A stretch of 64,000 nt of DNA from Fragilariopsis cylindrus CCMP1102. Lineage: Eukaryota > Bacillariophyta > Bacillariophyceae > Bacillariales > Bacillariaceae. This document shows, piece by piece, positions 22,659-34,617 of the stretch (position 1 is the stretch's first letter; every line of letters begins with the position of its first letter). The DNA is taken from contig FMBT01000380.1 of the NCBI GenBank assembly GCA_900095095.1, positions 119,451 through 183,450 on the forward strand, in the 5' to 3' direction. Both the position numbers and the translations under genes were made by a program. The notes under the pieces are model-generated. The model saw nothing but the letters and a program-made list of their open reading frames with translations, was not told where the DNA came from and made no database searches.

Positions 22659-25246
22659 GATCTACCTCTATTTTTCAATATCTTGTTATATTCTATGGAG
22701 GGATAAGGACGGAAGGGGGTTTGATCGAATATATATCAATAGAATCAATATTAGAGTTGTTAATGTTGTGTCGTAACCCTAATTTTTTTTTACTTGGTGC
22801 TATAAAATAAAATCTACGAATTAATATATTGAGGAAGAAAGATAGAAAAAGAAGAAGACGAAAAGAATGCGTGAGTTTTGTTTTGTATTGTATTTGGATA
22901 TTGTATTGTATCTGGATATTGCATTGTATTGCGAGTTTCTTCATGTATCGCATTTGGGTATTACTGTTGTGTTTATTGTGTATTGTATTGTTGTTGTTTG
23001 TTTCAGACAAATGCCTCGTACTTAAATCGACACGTGAACTTTATATATATAAAAGTCCATTAAGATTCGTCATCTAAAACTCGAAATGCCTCATTAACAT
23101 ATAGAAAATAACAACAACAACGAATCAAATCATTTTTATTCAATTCAATTCAATTCAATTCAATTCAATTCAATTCAATTCAATGCAATGCAATGCAATG
23201 CAATGCAATTCAATTCAATGCAATGCAATGCAATGCAATGCAATGCAATGCAATGCAAATCAATTCAATTCAATTCAATTCAATTCAATTCAATTCAAAT
23301 CAATTCAAATCAATTCAAATCAATTCAAATCAATTCAAATCAATTCAAATCAATTCAAATCAATTCAAATCAATTCAAATCAATTCAAATCAATTCAAAT
23401 CAATTCAAATCAATTCAAATCAATTCAAATCAATTCAAATCAATTCAAATCAATTCAAATCAATTTAGTCAACTGCCTTGTCTCTTTCAATAGTCATTCG
23501 TTTCGTTTCATGTTCTTTCCCTAGTAAGGTAGGATATTTCGTTCATCATACATACATCGTCATCCATCCCCTTTTACTCGCCGTCCAAATTCAAAATCCA
23601 ATAATCCGAAAGACACTATTCCACACCAATTTCTATTCTATTCTGACTGCGATTATTATTCAACTACAACGACTACGACTACAACTCCCATTTCACGTAC
23701 CTACTACTACTACTTTACAATAATATAGTTTAATTCAGTTGAACAACAATACAGTTGAGTGTTAGAAGAGAATAACGAAAGGTGTTCTTGATCTCTGATA
23801 AAGAAAAATTAAAAAGGCGTGAAAAAAGAACTATAAAATTAACGACATACGCGCAAGAAGCGCTTGGAGACGCAGGCGAATGTGTCAAAATAGAACTCTG
23901 TTAGTCCCTCTGTTAGTCCCATTTTTTAGGGAGCAATTAGAAATGGAACATTGAAGTGAGAACTGTTGTTCCTATTATGAAGAACAATAGCAGTGTGGCA
24001 AGGAACAATGTCAGAGACCAATACTAGCAGACAGCAGCAGACAAATATCTGAATGAGGACACATAATGAGAACACTGAACATGAAATGAGAACACTTGAA
24101 ATGAGAAATGTAACATTGAAATGAGAAATGTTGTTCTATGAAGAACAATATGTGCTACAGTATTCCTATTCCACTGTATCATGTGGATAAGCTATTCCTC
24201 ACTATTTCACTGTATCGTGACTTTGCTGATAGAATGACCTATAGCATCATCATATCATATCATATCATAGTATCAATAGAATGCTTTCTGCATATCAATA
24301 ATAGACTATACTGTATCATCTATCCTTCCTTCATGACCAGAGAAGTTATGATGCTGAGTAGCCAGAGTGCCTTTGGTTTTCGAGCTAAGAAAGCACGTTA
24401 CATTGCTGTACACTACACAGTACAGTAGCTAATGTCTCATCGGTCGATCGTACTGTACACTGTAAACAAATATAATAACAAGCAAAAGGTTAAGAATTAT
24501 TCGCTCTACAGTATTGCTTCTTTATTTTACGATGCGACTGACTGGTTCTGTTCTTAATTCGAAAATAAATTCGCTTACAATAACGGTATTGCCCTTTCTC
24601 GTTTGACGATTTATACATATTTTTTTACAAAAGTCAGAAAGGCTTCTTTTTCTTAAACAGTGTTTAATATATATTACTATGCCCTTTTTAAAAGGCGATT
24701 GTACGGCAGGATTGAACCTTTCTAGAAGAAGTCATTAATCATAGCATCGATCAAGCATACTGTACTGTCACTGTCTTATGTCTCGTCGAGAAAGCTTCAC
24801 TCACAGAACTGTTAATTAAATGTAGAGGTGCGTGGAAAAAGTTCGTTAGGATGTGTCACCTTCAAGTCAATGAAAAACACACATATCAATCCAATAAAAC
24901 GACACCAATTAATTAATTCCACAAAATTCAAGGGTATCTACGCGACTCGTACAGTAATTGTTTTATTTTTTAGTTGAATCATTATTATTTATCTACTCGG
25001 ATCAAATAAATTCCTCAGGCGAAGGGTGTATCGGCAGTTGAACCAGAACAAAAAGAAAGACTTTAACTCCACTCATATTATTACTAATACCACACTCTCA
25101 AGAACCGTACCCTCTAGCTTCGGTAGTGAAAGGTTTTATTCTCGGATCTCTACTAGTATCTCTCTTTGCTCCTAATCATTTTCTCTCGCTCAAGACAAGA
25201 CAAAAGACAAGACAAAAGACAAGACATACAATTCCCTCAGTTAAAT
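22659..25246. other. Spacer dominated by a pentamer satellite
   Basis: Holds the satellite at 23140-23465. Outside it are TGTATTGTAT words near 22880-22990 and GAGAACA-type words near 24050-24130. The open frames inside the satellite in all three plus-strand phases are artefacts of a 5-bp unit without stops. No gene seen. Confidence 0.5.
23140..23465. repeat. Satellite: CAATT, CAATG, then CAATTCAAAT decamer
   Basis: Eight CAATT units (23141-23180), a mixed block of CAATG and CAATT units (to about 23255), a short CAATT block, then 17 perfect copies of the decamer CAATTCAAAT (23291-23460). The decamer is two pentamers differing by one base, so a higher-order unit has arisen from the simple pentamer. 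Confidence 0.95.
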
Positions 25247-28200
25247 ATGGCTCCCATGAGTTCCGAACAAGCTCGTCGTGCTGTTGAAACAAGTGATCAT
25301 CTTGATGAGGATGAGGAAATCGATGATGATGATGAGGATGATGATGATGATACTACAAGTTTGCAACCAACACATCTAAAGAGTTTCAAGATTGCGGATA
25401 ATAATAAAAATACTACACATCAGGAGTCTTATGATCGTGAATCTAATTCTTCCGGTAGTCGTAATGGTGGTATGGAAAATAGTTCGAGCCATAGTTCTGG
25501 TCATTTTTCCAACGGATCCGGAGGATCTAATATAACTGGGAATGTTGCCAATGATATGTTAGATATTGCAGCACGTGGTGATAAAGTAATTAGTGCCTCC
25601 CGTGGTATGTTCTTTTCGGTTTTATTTATTGCAGCGGTGGTATTAGCCACTGTCGCATTTTTATTATACCGTCATGAGGAAACGAAAAACTTTGAACGTG
25701 CTGTAAGTAAAGTTCACAGTCTCTCTCTCTCTCTCTCTTCTAGCTTGCTCTCTTCTTTCCTCACAACCAACCCCTTCTCCATGTCCCTGCCGCTTTCAAT
25801 CTCTCTACTCTCTCTCTCTCTCTCTCTACACCGCACCGCACCACACGCCTCCCTATAGTTTACAAATCAAGCAGAAGAAATTGTATTATATACAAATCAT
25901 AATGTCGATACAGTATTTGCCACCATCCGTGCATTATCCACCACTACCACGACACTGGTGAAGAGTACCGCAGAAGAAACTGGTTTACCATCGGGATTTG
26001 TGACATTACCTGATTTAAGTGTCCAATTAGAATTAGCTAGGAATACCACTTCCGCATTAGTCATTGCCTACATGCCCAAAGTATTTAATGACGATTATCA
26101 GACATGGGTCAATTATAGCGAAACAAATAAATATTGGATTTCGGAAGAACAACCCGAACATTATCATGGTGGTGCTTCCAGTTCAATTGAAGATCATTAT
26201 GTGGTACCAATTATATCACCCTTTATATGGGACTATCAAGATGATCCAAATTTTACTTTTACTAAAGAAGATGATCATGGTGATGATCATGGTGATGATC
26301 ATGGCGATGAAAATGAAGATGATCATGGCGATGAAGATGACCATGGCGATGAAGGTGATCATAGCGAAGAAGGTGAAGATGATCATGGCGACGAAGATGT
26401 AGATGATCATAGCGATGAAGGTGAAGATAACCATGGCGATGATGCTGACGAACACACCGGTGATCGTCAACGTCGTACTCTACTTCGTGGTGGTGGTGGT
26501 GGTGGTGCTACTGCTGATATTGGTGGAACAGTTGGAAGTAAAGTTGCTGCTGCTACTGCTGCTGCTGCGGCTAATACTGACGTTCGTCGTTTATTAGGAA
26601 GTTCATTGCAAAGATCAAAGGATTGTTCTGGTAGACATTGGAAACATAGTGATCATTATCATGCAATTGATAAACTAAAAGGTGAACGTCGTGAATTACA
26701 AAATATGGATCCAAGATCAACAGCAATTGATGAAGAAATTGAAATGATTAATGGTTTAATTGTGGATACCACCGATGAAGATATACCACCAGAAATTAAA
26801 ATGCCATCCTCTACCAATGCCACCTATTATGCACCGGTATGGCAAATGGTACCGATACCATATATTAATGAAACATCTCCAACTGTGGATATTATTAATT
26901 ATAATTTAGTCGATCGGCCTGTATTTTCAAAAGCTATTGAATATATGGCATCCACACGATTACCAACATTTTTAGATATATGTGATCAATCTGCATGGTT
27001 TGGAGTTGAGGGGAATAAGGAAATACTTCAGACCGTTGTTGCATTTCCTGGTACGTTTATATTTATTCAATTGAATTGAATTGAACCGAATCAAAACCAA
27101 ACCAAACTAAATTAAACTAACTTCCGTGCTCGCATTCATTCATACATACCTCTTTCGCATGCCTGCATCTTTTCTACTTCTCTTATAGTTTTCGCAGATT
27201 TCTTACCAGATTCGGATGTTGCTGGATACTTTACAGCAATTATACCATGGATACAATTTTTTGATCATCAATCACGTGACTCGTCTGATAATGTAACAGT
27301 CGTTATGGAAAATACATGTGATGAAGTTTTTACTATTAAAATTTCAGGTGGATCAGAAAATAATGCTTTTATAGTAGGTGAAGAAGATTTACACGATCCA
27401 CAATATGATTCAATTAAAATTGTAGCACCATTCGCACATGAATACAATGGTCATGATAATGGTGATTATGAAGGTGAGGTGTGTGTCTACACAATGTCAA
27501 TTTATGCCACTGAATCATTTGCGGATGCATACCATACCAATCGGCCTGCAATTATCAGTATGTTGATTGTATTAATATTTTTATTCACATCATTAGCATT
27601 CATGTTATTTGATTGTTTAGTAACACGACGACAAGCTAGGTTATTAAACACGGCATTACGTCAAAATGCTATCGTATCATCATTATTCCCCAAAAGTGTT
27701 CACAAGAAATTAATGGAAGAAGCAGAAGTTAAAACAGGATCTAATAAAAAGGATAATAAAATTCTTTCCAATCGACTTTCATTAGGTGCTGTTTTAAATA
27801 ATGATGGTAATATTATGGATGGTGCTATTAATTTAGATAGTAAACCAATTGCTGATTTATTTCCAAAAACAACCATTATGTTTGCTGATATATCTGGGTT
27901 CACTGGTACGTTTATCTATTGTGGGGTGTGCTGTATGCTTTCATTGCTTCAAAACGTACAATTTTCTCACACAATTCAACCCTTGTCTTGTCTTGTCTTG
28001 TTTTCTTTCATCTTCGACTCACCTTTACGACCGTGCTTTGAACTATTTTTCTTTTCTAAAGCATGGAGTTCTGCACGTGAACCAGAGGCGGTATTTACAC
28101 TATTAGAAACTATTTATCGTGCATTTGATATGGTCGCAAAGCGTCGACGTGTATTTAAGGTAGAGGTTGTTGGGGATTGTTATGTTGCTGTTTGTGGTTT

Positions 28201-30094
28201 GCCTGATCCACGGAAGAATCATTTTAGTGTTATGTGCCGATTCGCACAGGATTGTTTAAGTGCAATGCAAACAATAACAAAAGAATTAGAAGTTAAACTA
28301 GGACCCGATACTGGGGATTTAACATTACGTGTTGGATTACATAGTGGACCGGTAGTTGCTGGTGTTTTACGTGGAGAAAAATCACGATTCCAGTTATTTG
28401 GTGATACGGTACGTTGTTGTGTTTTGGACTGTTGTTCTTTCATGCTTCGACTTCGCAGACATTCTTATCATTCTCTAATCCATTTTGATGAAACTATTCT
28501 ACAGATGAACACAGCATCCCGTATGGAAAGTACAGGTGTTTCGAACCGTGTCCAAATTTCTCAAGCAACGGCTGATCTTTTAATCGAAGATGGGAAAGAA
28601 CATTGGTTGATTGAAAGAGAAGACAAGGTCAAGGCTAAGGGGAAGGGTGAACTCACAACCTACTTCCTGCTTTCAGTCCACAAGAAGTCGTCCGATTATA
28701 GTGTGAGAAGCAAAAGTGAAGTTTCTCTTGGAACCAAAAGCGAACATAACAATTCTAGAAGTTCTACTGCTAATGGTGTAAAGCGTGTCCAAAAAAAGAA
28801 GGACCGTATTGCTGATTGGGTTGTTGAAATGCTCGGTAAACTCCTGAAGGAGATGAAAGCAAAACGTGAATTGACAGGTATCAAATCCGATAGTCAAGAT
28901 ACGATCGAAAAATTAGAAAGCCAAACTAGTGGCGAGCACGGTGGTAATATGGACTTTACGACCGATACCGTTATCGATGAGGTTGCTGATGTTCTTAAAC
29001 TTCCTGTGTATGCAGCGAACATCGTTGAATCTGCTGATATATCGTCAGATAAGGCTGCTGCACCATTAGATCAAGATGTTATGGACGAATTACAAGATTA
29101 TGTATACAGCATCGCTTCCATGTACAACAAGAATGCATTCCATAGCTTTGAGCATGCCTCGCATGTTTCAATGTCATGTATCAAACTTTTAAACCGGATC
29201 GCATCCCGTGAAGAAAGTACTGAAGACGGGATCGACCATACCTACGATATCTGCAGTGATCCCTTAACGTCATTTGCGATTGTATTTTCTGCATTAATTC
29301 ATGACGTCGATCACACTGGTGTTCCGAACGTCCAACTTGTGAAGGAACACTCACCCGTTGCTTCTATATACAAAAATAAGTCCGTTGCGGAACAAAATTC
29401 GATCGATGTTGGTTGGAGATTGTTGATGAAACCCTCCTATAGGAAATTACGTCGATATATCTACACAACTGTAGCGGAATACAAGTGCTTCCGTCAGTTG
29501 GTCGTAAACGCTGTAATGGCAACGGATATATGCGATAAGGATTTGATCAAAGCACGGAACCAGCGTTGGGATCTTGCATTTAGTACACCGAACAATTCCT
29601 CATCAAACAACAATGACAGTAGTAATGTTACCAAAACTCCAGACTCTCAATTCGAACCTGTTGTTCGTCGGGTCAACAATCATAAGGGAACTGTCGTCAT
29701 CGAACATTTGATCCAGTTAAGTGATGTTGCCCATACGATGCAGCATTGGCACATCTACCGTCGCTGGAACGAACGTCTGTTTGAGGAAAGTTACGTGGCA
29801 TACGCGGACTGTCGTTCGGATACTAATCCAGCCGACAATTGGTACCAAGGTGAACTTGGATTTTATGACTTTTACATTATCCCTCTCGCCAAGAAAATCC
29901 AACAATGTCAGGTATTCGGTGTAAGCAGCGACGAATACTTGTCGTACGCTATACAGAATCGTGCCGAATGGGAAGAACGCGGGAAAGAAATCGTGGAAGA
30001 AATGGCCAAGAAAATGGATGCCATTCATCACGCAAAAATTAGTCGTCAACTTTTGCAATTGGAAATGGCAGTGGGAGAATCCGGTCAAAGTTAG
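25247..30094 (+). CDS. Membrane class III nucleotide cyclase fused to a cyclic-nucleotide phosphodiesterase, five exons, 1433 aa
   Basis: Exons 25247-25702, 25859-27050, 27189-27905, 28062-28408 and 28505-30094 join in frame over GT-AG introns of 96-156 bp. Domain order: acidic cytoplasmic start; TM1 (about 119-140); a large extracytoplasmic region with a His/Asp repeat (about 289-353, units such as EDDHGDE); TM2 (about 673-695); class III cyclase domain from about 776; basic linker; PDEase_I domain (about 1080-1400). The cyclase has both metal-binding Asp residues (MFADISGFT, VVGDCYVAV) and NTASRMES. The purine-contact site reads KVEVVGDCY with Glu, as in guanylyl cyclases, but the second site is FQLFGD with Gln instead of Cys, so substrate is uncertain. 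The PDE has FHSFEHASH, LIHDVDHTG and LSDVAHTMQHW. One protein can thus make and destroy the cyclic nucleotide. Such fusions are known in diatoms. Confidence 0.93.
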
Positions 30095-30616
30095 TTAACT
30101 ACCCAGTTCGAAGTTCAACATAGTCTCAAAGTCAACATTTAAGGTTGCTCAGCGATAAAATGCTGAAAACAAAGAATAAGGATGGAACGATATTCAATAC
30201 AACAAAATAAATCAGAATAACTATCATTATAATATTATTGGATCATATATGCTATATTTTTATTAAGAAGTACTACTGTGTGTGTGTGTGTTTATAGGCA
30301 ATGCATTGATACTGTATTTACTGCACTTGTTCCATGTTATTATGTACAGTATCTTTCGGATCGGATCGGATCCGTTCGTTGATTCACTTATTCTTCCCCA
30401 TATAGATCATGGATCGGATCATCCGCTCGTTGATACACCCCCCCCCCCCCCCCCTCGTAATATAGATTTATACTGTGGATCATAGATCGGAAGATCATAG
30501 ATCAGTTCGTTTGGCCATGGTTCCATCGTATCAATTCCCAGTTTTTTCGAGGACAGCTTCTATCAAATACTATGTATGTATTCGATGATTATACCTATCT
30601 CATGTCATCTCATCTC
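30095..30616. other. Convergent intergenic spacer with a C run
   Basis: Lies between the 3' ends of the cyclase gene (+) and the 203-aa gene (-). Contains GGATCGGATC words near 30358 and a 17-bp C run at 30438-30454. No gene seen. Confidence 0.5.
30438..30454. repeat. Poly-C homopolymer (17 bp)
   Basis: Uninterrupted C run between two convergent genes. Compare the 24-bp C run at 10248-10271. Confidence 0.9.
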
Positions 30617-31228
30617 TCATTTTTTTATTAAGGGCAAAATACCAGTTATATCTTTTTCATCAAATACTAATGCTTTAATTATTAAAGTTTGAGGTATCAG
30701 ATTATTGTTGTCATCTGCAACTCGTTCTAACAAGTCTGTCAGTAACATGTCATGACCTGCAAGTCCCTGTCGCCATCCCAATGGCCACGGGCCCATATAC
30801 CCATGCACATATTCGATTGGACCGTATAAGTGACGACGATTAATATTATGTTGTAACCAGATTTTTTCCATTCGATTTTCCTCATCATAAACACATTCGC
30901 AGAAATGAATAATTAGATCATCTATATTGAATCGTTGTACGACGACTCCACCCAATCGTATTTTAATTTCACCTATTGAACTTAATGGAAAACCATCTCT
31001 ACTACCAAAGCCTAAGAAAATGTGATCACCACGATATCGTTCAGCATTTTTGAATGATTCTTCATAATAAACTGGTGAACCATGTTGTCCCGTTACTTCC
31101 ACTAATAACCTTTCATTGTCACGGTCGGTCAATTTAGATTTCAATTCATTATTTTCTTGTATCAACCCTGCTACCGTACGATCATTGAGAACAGCTGCCA
31201 CGAACGGTGCTAAATCTGATCCGGACAT
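30617..31228 (-). CDS. Unknown protein, 203 aa
   Basis: ATG at 31228 (MSGSDLAPFVAAVL) is preferred. The frame stays open upstream to 31423, but that part is low complexity (Ile/Gln repeat from TTTGTA words). I do not recognise the family. Residues 20-40 look like a short coiled coil (LIQENNELKSKLTDRDNERL); after that comes a globular mixed region with YRGDHIFLGFGSRDGFPLSS and HINRRH-like and GYMGPWPLGWRQG motifs. No signal peptide or membrane segment. Probably cytosolic or nuclear and diatom-specific, but that is a guess. Confidence 0.7.
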   Translation of the reverse strand: MSGSDLAPFVAAVLNDRTVAGLIQENNELKSKLTDRDNERLLVEVTGQHGSPVYYEESFKNAERYRGDHIFLGFGSRDGFPLSSIGEIKIRLGGVVVQRFNIDDLIIHFCECVYDEENRMEKIWLQHNINRRHLYGPIEYVHGYMGPWPLGWRQGLAGHDMLLTDLLERVADDNNNLIPQTLIIKALVFDEKDITGILPLIKK

Positions 31229-31849
31229 GATAAACAATAATTGTATTTGAATTTGTATTTGTATTTGTATTAGAATCTTCCTGATCGAATGGGGAGGGGT
31301 AATCGATGTATGGTGTACTAGCAGGACTGCCTTTTTGATTTGATGCGTAGTAGCAATGCAATATGCCACACACACGTCGATGATGATGATGATGATATGT
31401 AGTATATGATATGTACTATACAAATAAAGAATGATAGTAGTAGTTGTGTTTTGTGTTCTGAAGCTCGACCAATGTCGTTATTTATTGTCGATTTGAAATA
31501 AAAATAATTGATTAGAATATTATGAGCAAGAAAAGCAGGCACTGCACAGTCCTCCAACGCTGAATCAATTATTTTGAAAAAAATTGAATTTTCTCACACT
31601 GCGTACTGCACTGTGGGTGTATTTTTACAAAAACATCAACGCTAAATTCAACCATAGTAAATAACACGTAAAAAGCACCAAGAGAATTTAACCAGTAGAA
31701 AACAATACTAGTAGTAAGAAAACTGGTGTGAATAAAAAATTAAATCGTGAGCACGTTCGTGCGTAGTAAATTTAATAATAATGCGAACTTAGGTCATAAA
31801 ACTGTTGTTGAAGTTGGGAAACGAAGTACCGGAAGGAAAGTATTTAATT

Positions 31850-32155
31850 AAAGGATCATCATTCATTCATTCATCTTTGGTGACCATCAATGATGATAGA
31901 CTTGACCCCCCACACACACAACACTAACACAAACATCACACATTACGCATACACATGAAATAAAAACAACAAATTTCTCTTCCTAGATGAAGCTAACGCA
32001 TACTATTATTTAATTTAAAAGGATCATTCATTCATCTTTGGTTACTATCAATGATGATAGACTTGACCCCACACACACACACACACACATCACCCAAACA
32101 TCACGCACATGAAATAAAAACAACAAATTAATCATCTAGATGAAGCTAATGCACA
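31850..32155. repeat. Tandem duplication of ~150 bp
   Basis: Copies at about 31850-32000 and 32015-32155 share the string TCAATGATGATAGACTTGAC, a CA-rich run and GAAATAAAAACAACAAATT followed by TAGATGAAGCTAA. The CA run differs in length between copies. Confidence 0.85.
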
Positions 32156-32899
32156 CATTGTGTTTCTACTGCTGTGTGCTGTTTTACCTCATCTTATCTT
32201 TTTTTCACCTCACACATCAATTGCACCCATCATATTATATAGGCTGTATGTAATGTGGATGTGATTGTGATAGAAATCCCATGAGTTCCCAATCCCAATC
32301 CCATGAGTTCCCACTCCCAATCCTCCCACAATATGTAGTGAAGAAAATTATTAATGTCATCAGCAGTAGTAGAAGATAAGCTATGATAATAGCAGCAGAA
32401 TGATTTTCCCTTGTTGCTACTCAATTGAGATAGTATAGATGCACAAAATAACAGGAAATATGTAGATTTGTGTTGATGGTGTTGTAGTGGCTCCAAATAA
32501 TGCTAAAGCACAGGCTCTATCATTTATTTGTCTACCAGTGTGTTTACCCTTGCCAGCTTGCTGCATGCCAGCCAACAAGAAAACATCAAAATGTATATTA
32601 CCTTCTAACCTTAGTGTCTCTCTTGTATGAGTGCTACTCTTTGTGTACATCCCACTGTCTAGTCAGTGGTGTGCTTACTTCTACATACCCTCCTCTAAAT
32701 CTTGGCATATCACGTTATTCCTCAGCCTGATTATATAAGTGCTAGTCTGTGATGTGCTTACTTTTACATACCCCCTCTAAATTTTGGCATAATGCATTCA
32801 ATATAGAGTCCCAGTCTCACCTAAATCATAATGAAAGTGGGGCCGGTTGTTGGGGGCGAACCTAATTATGAGGGTGTATAATATGTATCAATGTGGTAT

Positions 32900-32933
<34 letters not shown>

Positions 32934-33171
32934 TACCACCACCACCACTGGGATTTTTTTCTAGCAGCAGCAAAGCAATGATGTTTTCACTGGCAGGTAT
33001 CACTAAGTCATTTTTTGACCTAAAAGTTATCCATAAATAGTATTATACTACTAGGAAGAATGATGATGTAGCCTTTTCACCGTCAGCCGCAGTTTATATC
33101 ACTAAAAAGGTTGTGTCATGTACCCCACAACACCACATCCTCATCTCCTTCCCACAAGCTTGCCTTGGTTT

Positions 33172-33299
33172 GTTGTACCATGCAATTGGTTACCACCTTC
33201 TTCTCAAACTGTGTTCCTTTGAGGGACATGACTTTGTTGTATCATGCAATTGATTACCACCTTCTTCTCAACTGTGTTCCTTTAAGGGATATGACTTTG
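33172..33299. repeat. Tandem 64-bp duplication
   Basis: 33172-33235 and 33236-33299 are adjacent near-copies sharing ACCACCTTCTTCTCAA and CTGTGTTCCTTT, with a few substitutions and one 1-bp indel. Confidence 0.85.
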
Positions 33300-34344
33300 A
33301 TAGAATGAAGTTGTACAGTGAAGTGAGTATTACTCACACAAAAAGATGCGTGTTGTGGAAAACTGACATCCAATTTTAAGTCAACGTGCTCTTTAATTGA
33401 ACTGGTTGAGCCCATGGCGAATAAGGGTTGTTTCATCAGTTGTTTTATCTAAGTCTTGTACTATTTTGTTGTAGTACAACTGTGGAACTGCTACTGCTTT
33501 CTTTTTGTTTCTTTGTTGCTGTATGTTGAGAACTTCCAGCATGTGTTGTTGTTTAGTGTCTTCCTTGTTGCTAGACAAGAATATAACTTTAGACTGTTAA
33601 GCTACTATGTAATGTACTTTGCTAACAAATTAATGTCTAAAGTTATTATGAGTCTATTCTAGCGTCTACTCAACTGGGGCTATTCCCACTACACTTGTCT
33701 ATTCAGTGGGTAGGCAATCTTCTTCATTGTGTGAATGATCTGTGACTGGGTATGGCTTGCCTTGCTGCAACTGTCATACTGAGCTGTAGCCTTTGACAGG
33801 TGTATTGGCTAGTAACTGTGTAACCGTATTATTACTGTTAGTCCTGCTTGCTAGTCATTATTACAGGATCTTATCAACCAGATCACTTTGTTATCATCCA
33901 ACAACAGTTCGAGCTCTTCATCTGTTATCTTAAACAGAAAACTCTTCATCTACATGATGTATATCCTCATTCACACACATATCTCAATCCATTTTCTATC
34001 AAAGATAGTCAAGTAAATATTACTAACACTAATTCAATTATTATTAAGAAATGGCACCCATGAAATCAATCCACTACTGGCACTAAATACAGTTACCCAA
34101 TTGTAAAAAGAAACATTGCAAATTTGCAATGGAGTCAGTCAAGTCAATTTACAGTACAATACATATGGTTCCACAATGAATTAATTGATTCTACATGCAA
34201 CACATACTATAATAGTACTGTGCATACCCACTGTATCAAATTCTAGTCTGGGGGAATGGACTAGATGGTGGGATGGGGTGGCGGGGGGGGGCTAATTAAT
34301 TATGCCTATAAATCTTTAAAAGTTAGTTGGAAGTAGTAAGTCAC

Positions 34345-34617
34345 TAGGAGGCAACTACAATGTTCTAGTATACTATAAGAATGCTAGTGCACCAGACCCA
34401 GAAGGTGTTGTCCTCTGCAACACTTTCAAATGAGATATATTGTTGTTCATTTCTGGTCAAAAATCATTTTGTTTGTGTGCCTTCCACAGCAGCGGATTGT
34501 ACACATGAACAAAAAAGTGGTAGGAGGCAACTACTATGTTCTAGTATACTATAAGAATGCTAGTGCACCCGACCCAGAAGATGCTGTCCTCTGCAACACT
34601 CTTTCAAATGAGATATT
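34345..34617. repeat. Direct duplication of ~96 bp, spaced by ~80 bp
   Basis: 34345-34440 and 34521-34617 share TGTTCTAGTATACTATAAGA and GCTAGTGCACC and end in the same TTTCAAATGAGATAT. Confidence 0.85.

Noticed and set aside
23183-23524. Three overlapping plus-strand open frames rich in Gln, Ser, Asn and Ile
   Set aside because: They are translations of the stop-free CAATT/CAATG/CAAAT satellite in its three phases, not genes.
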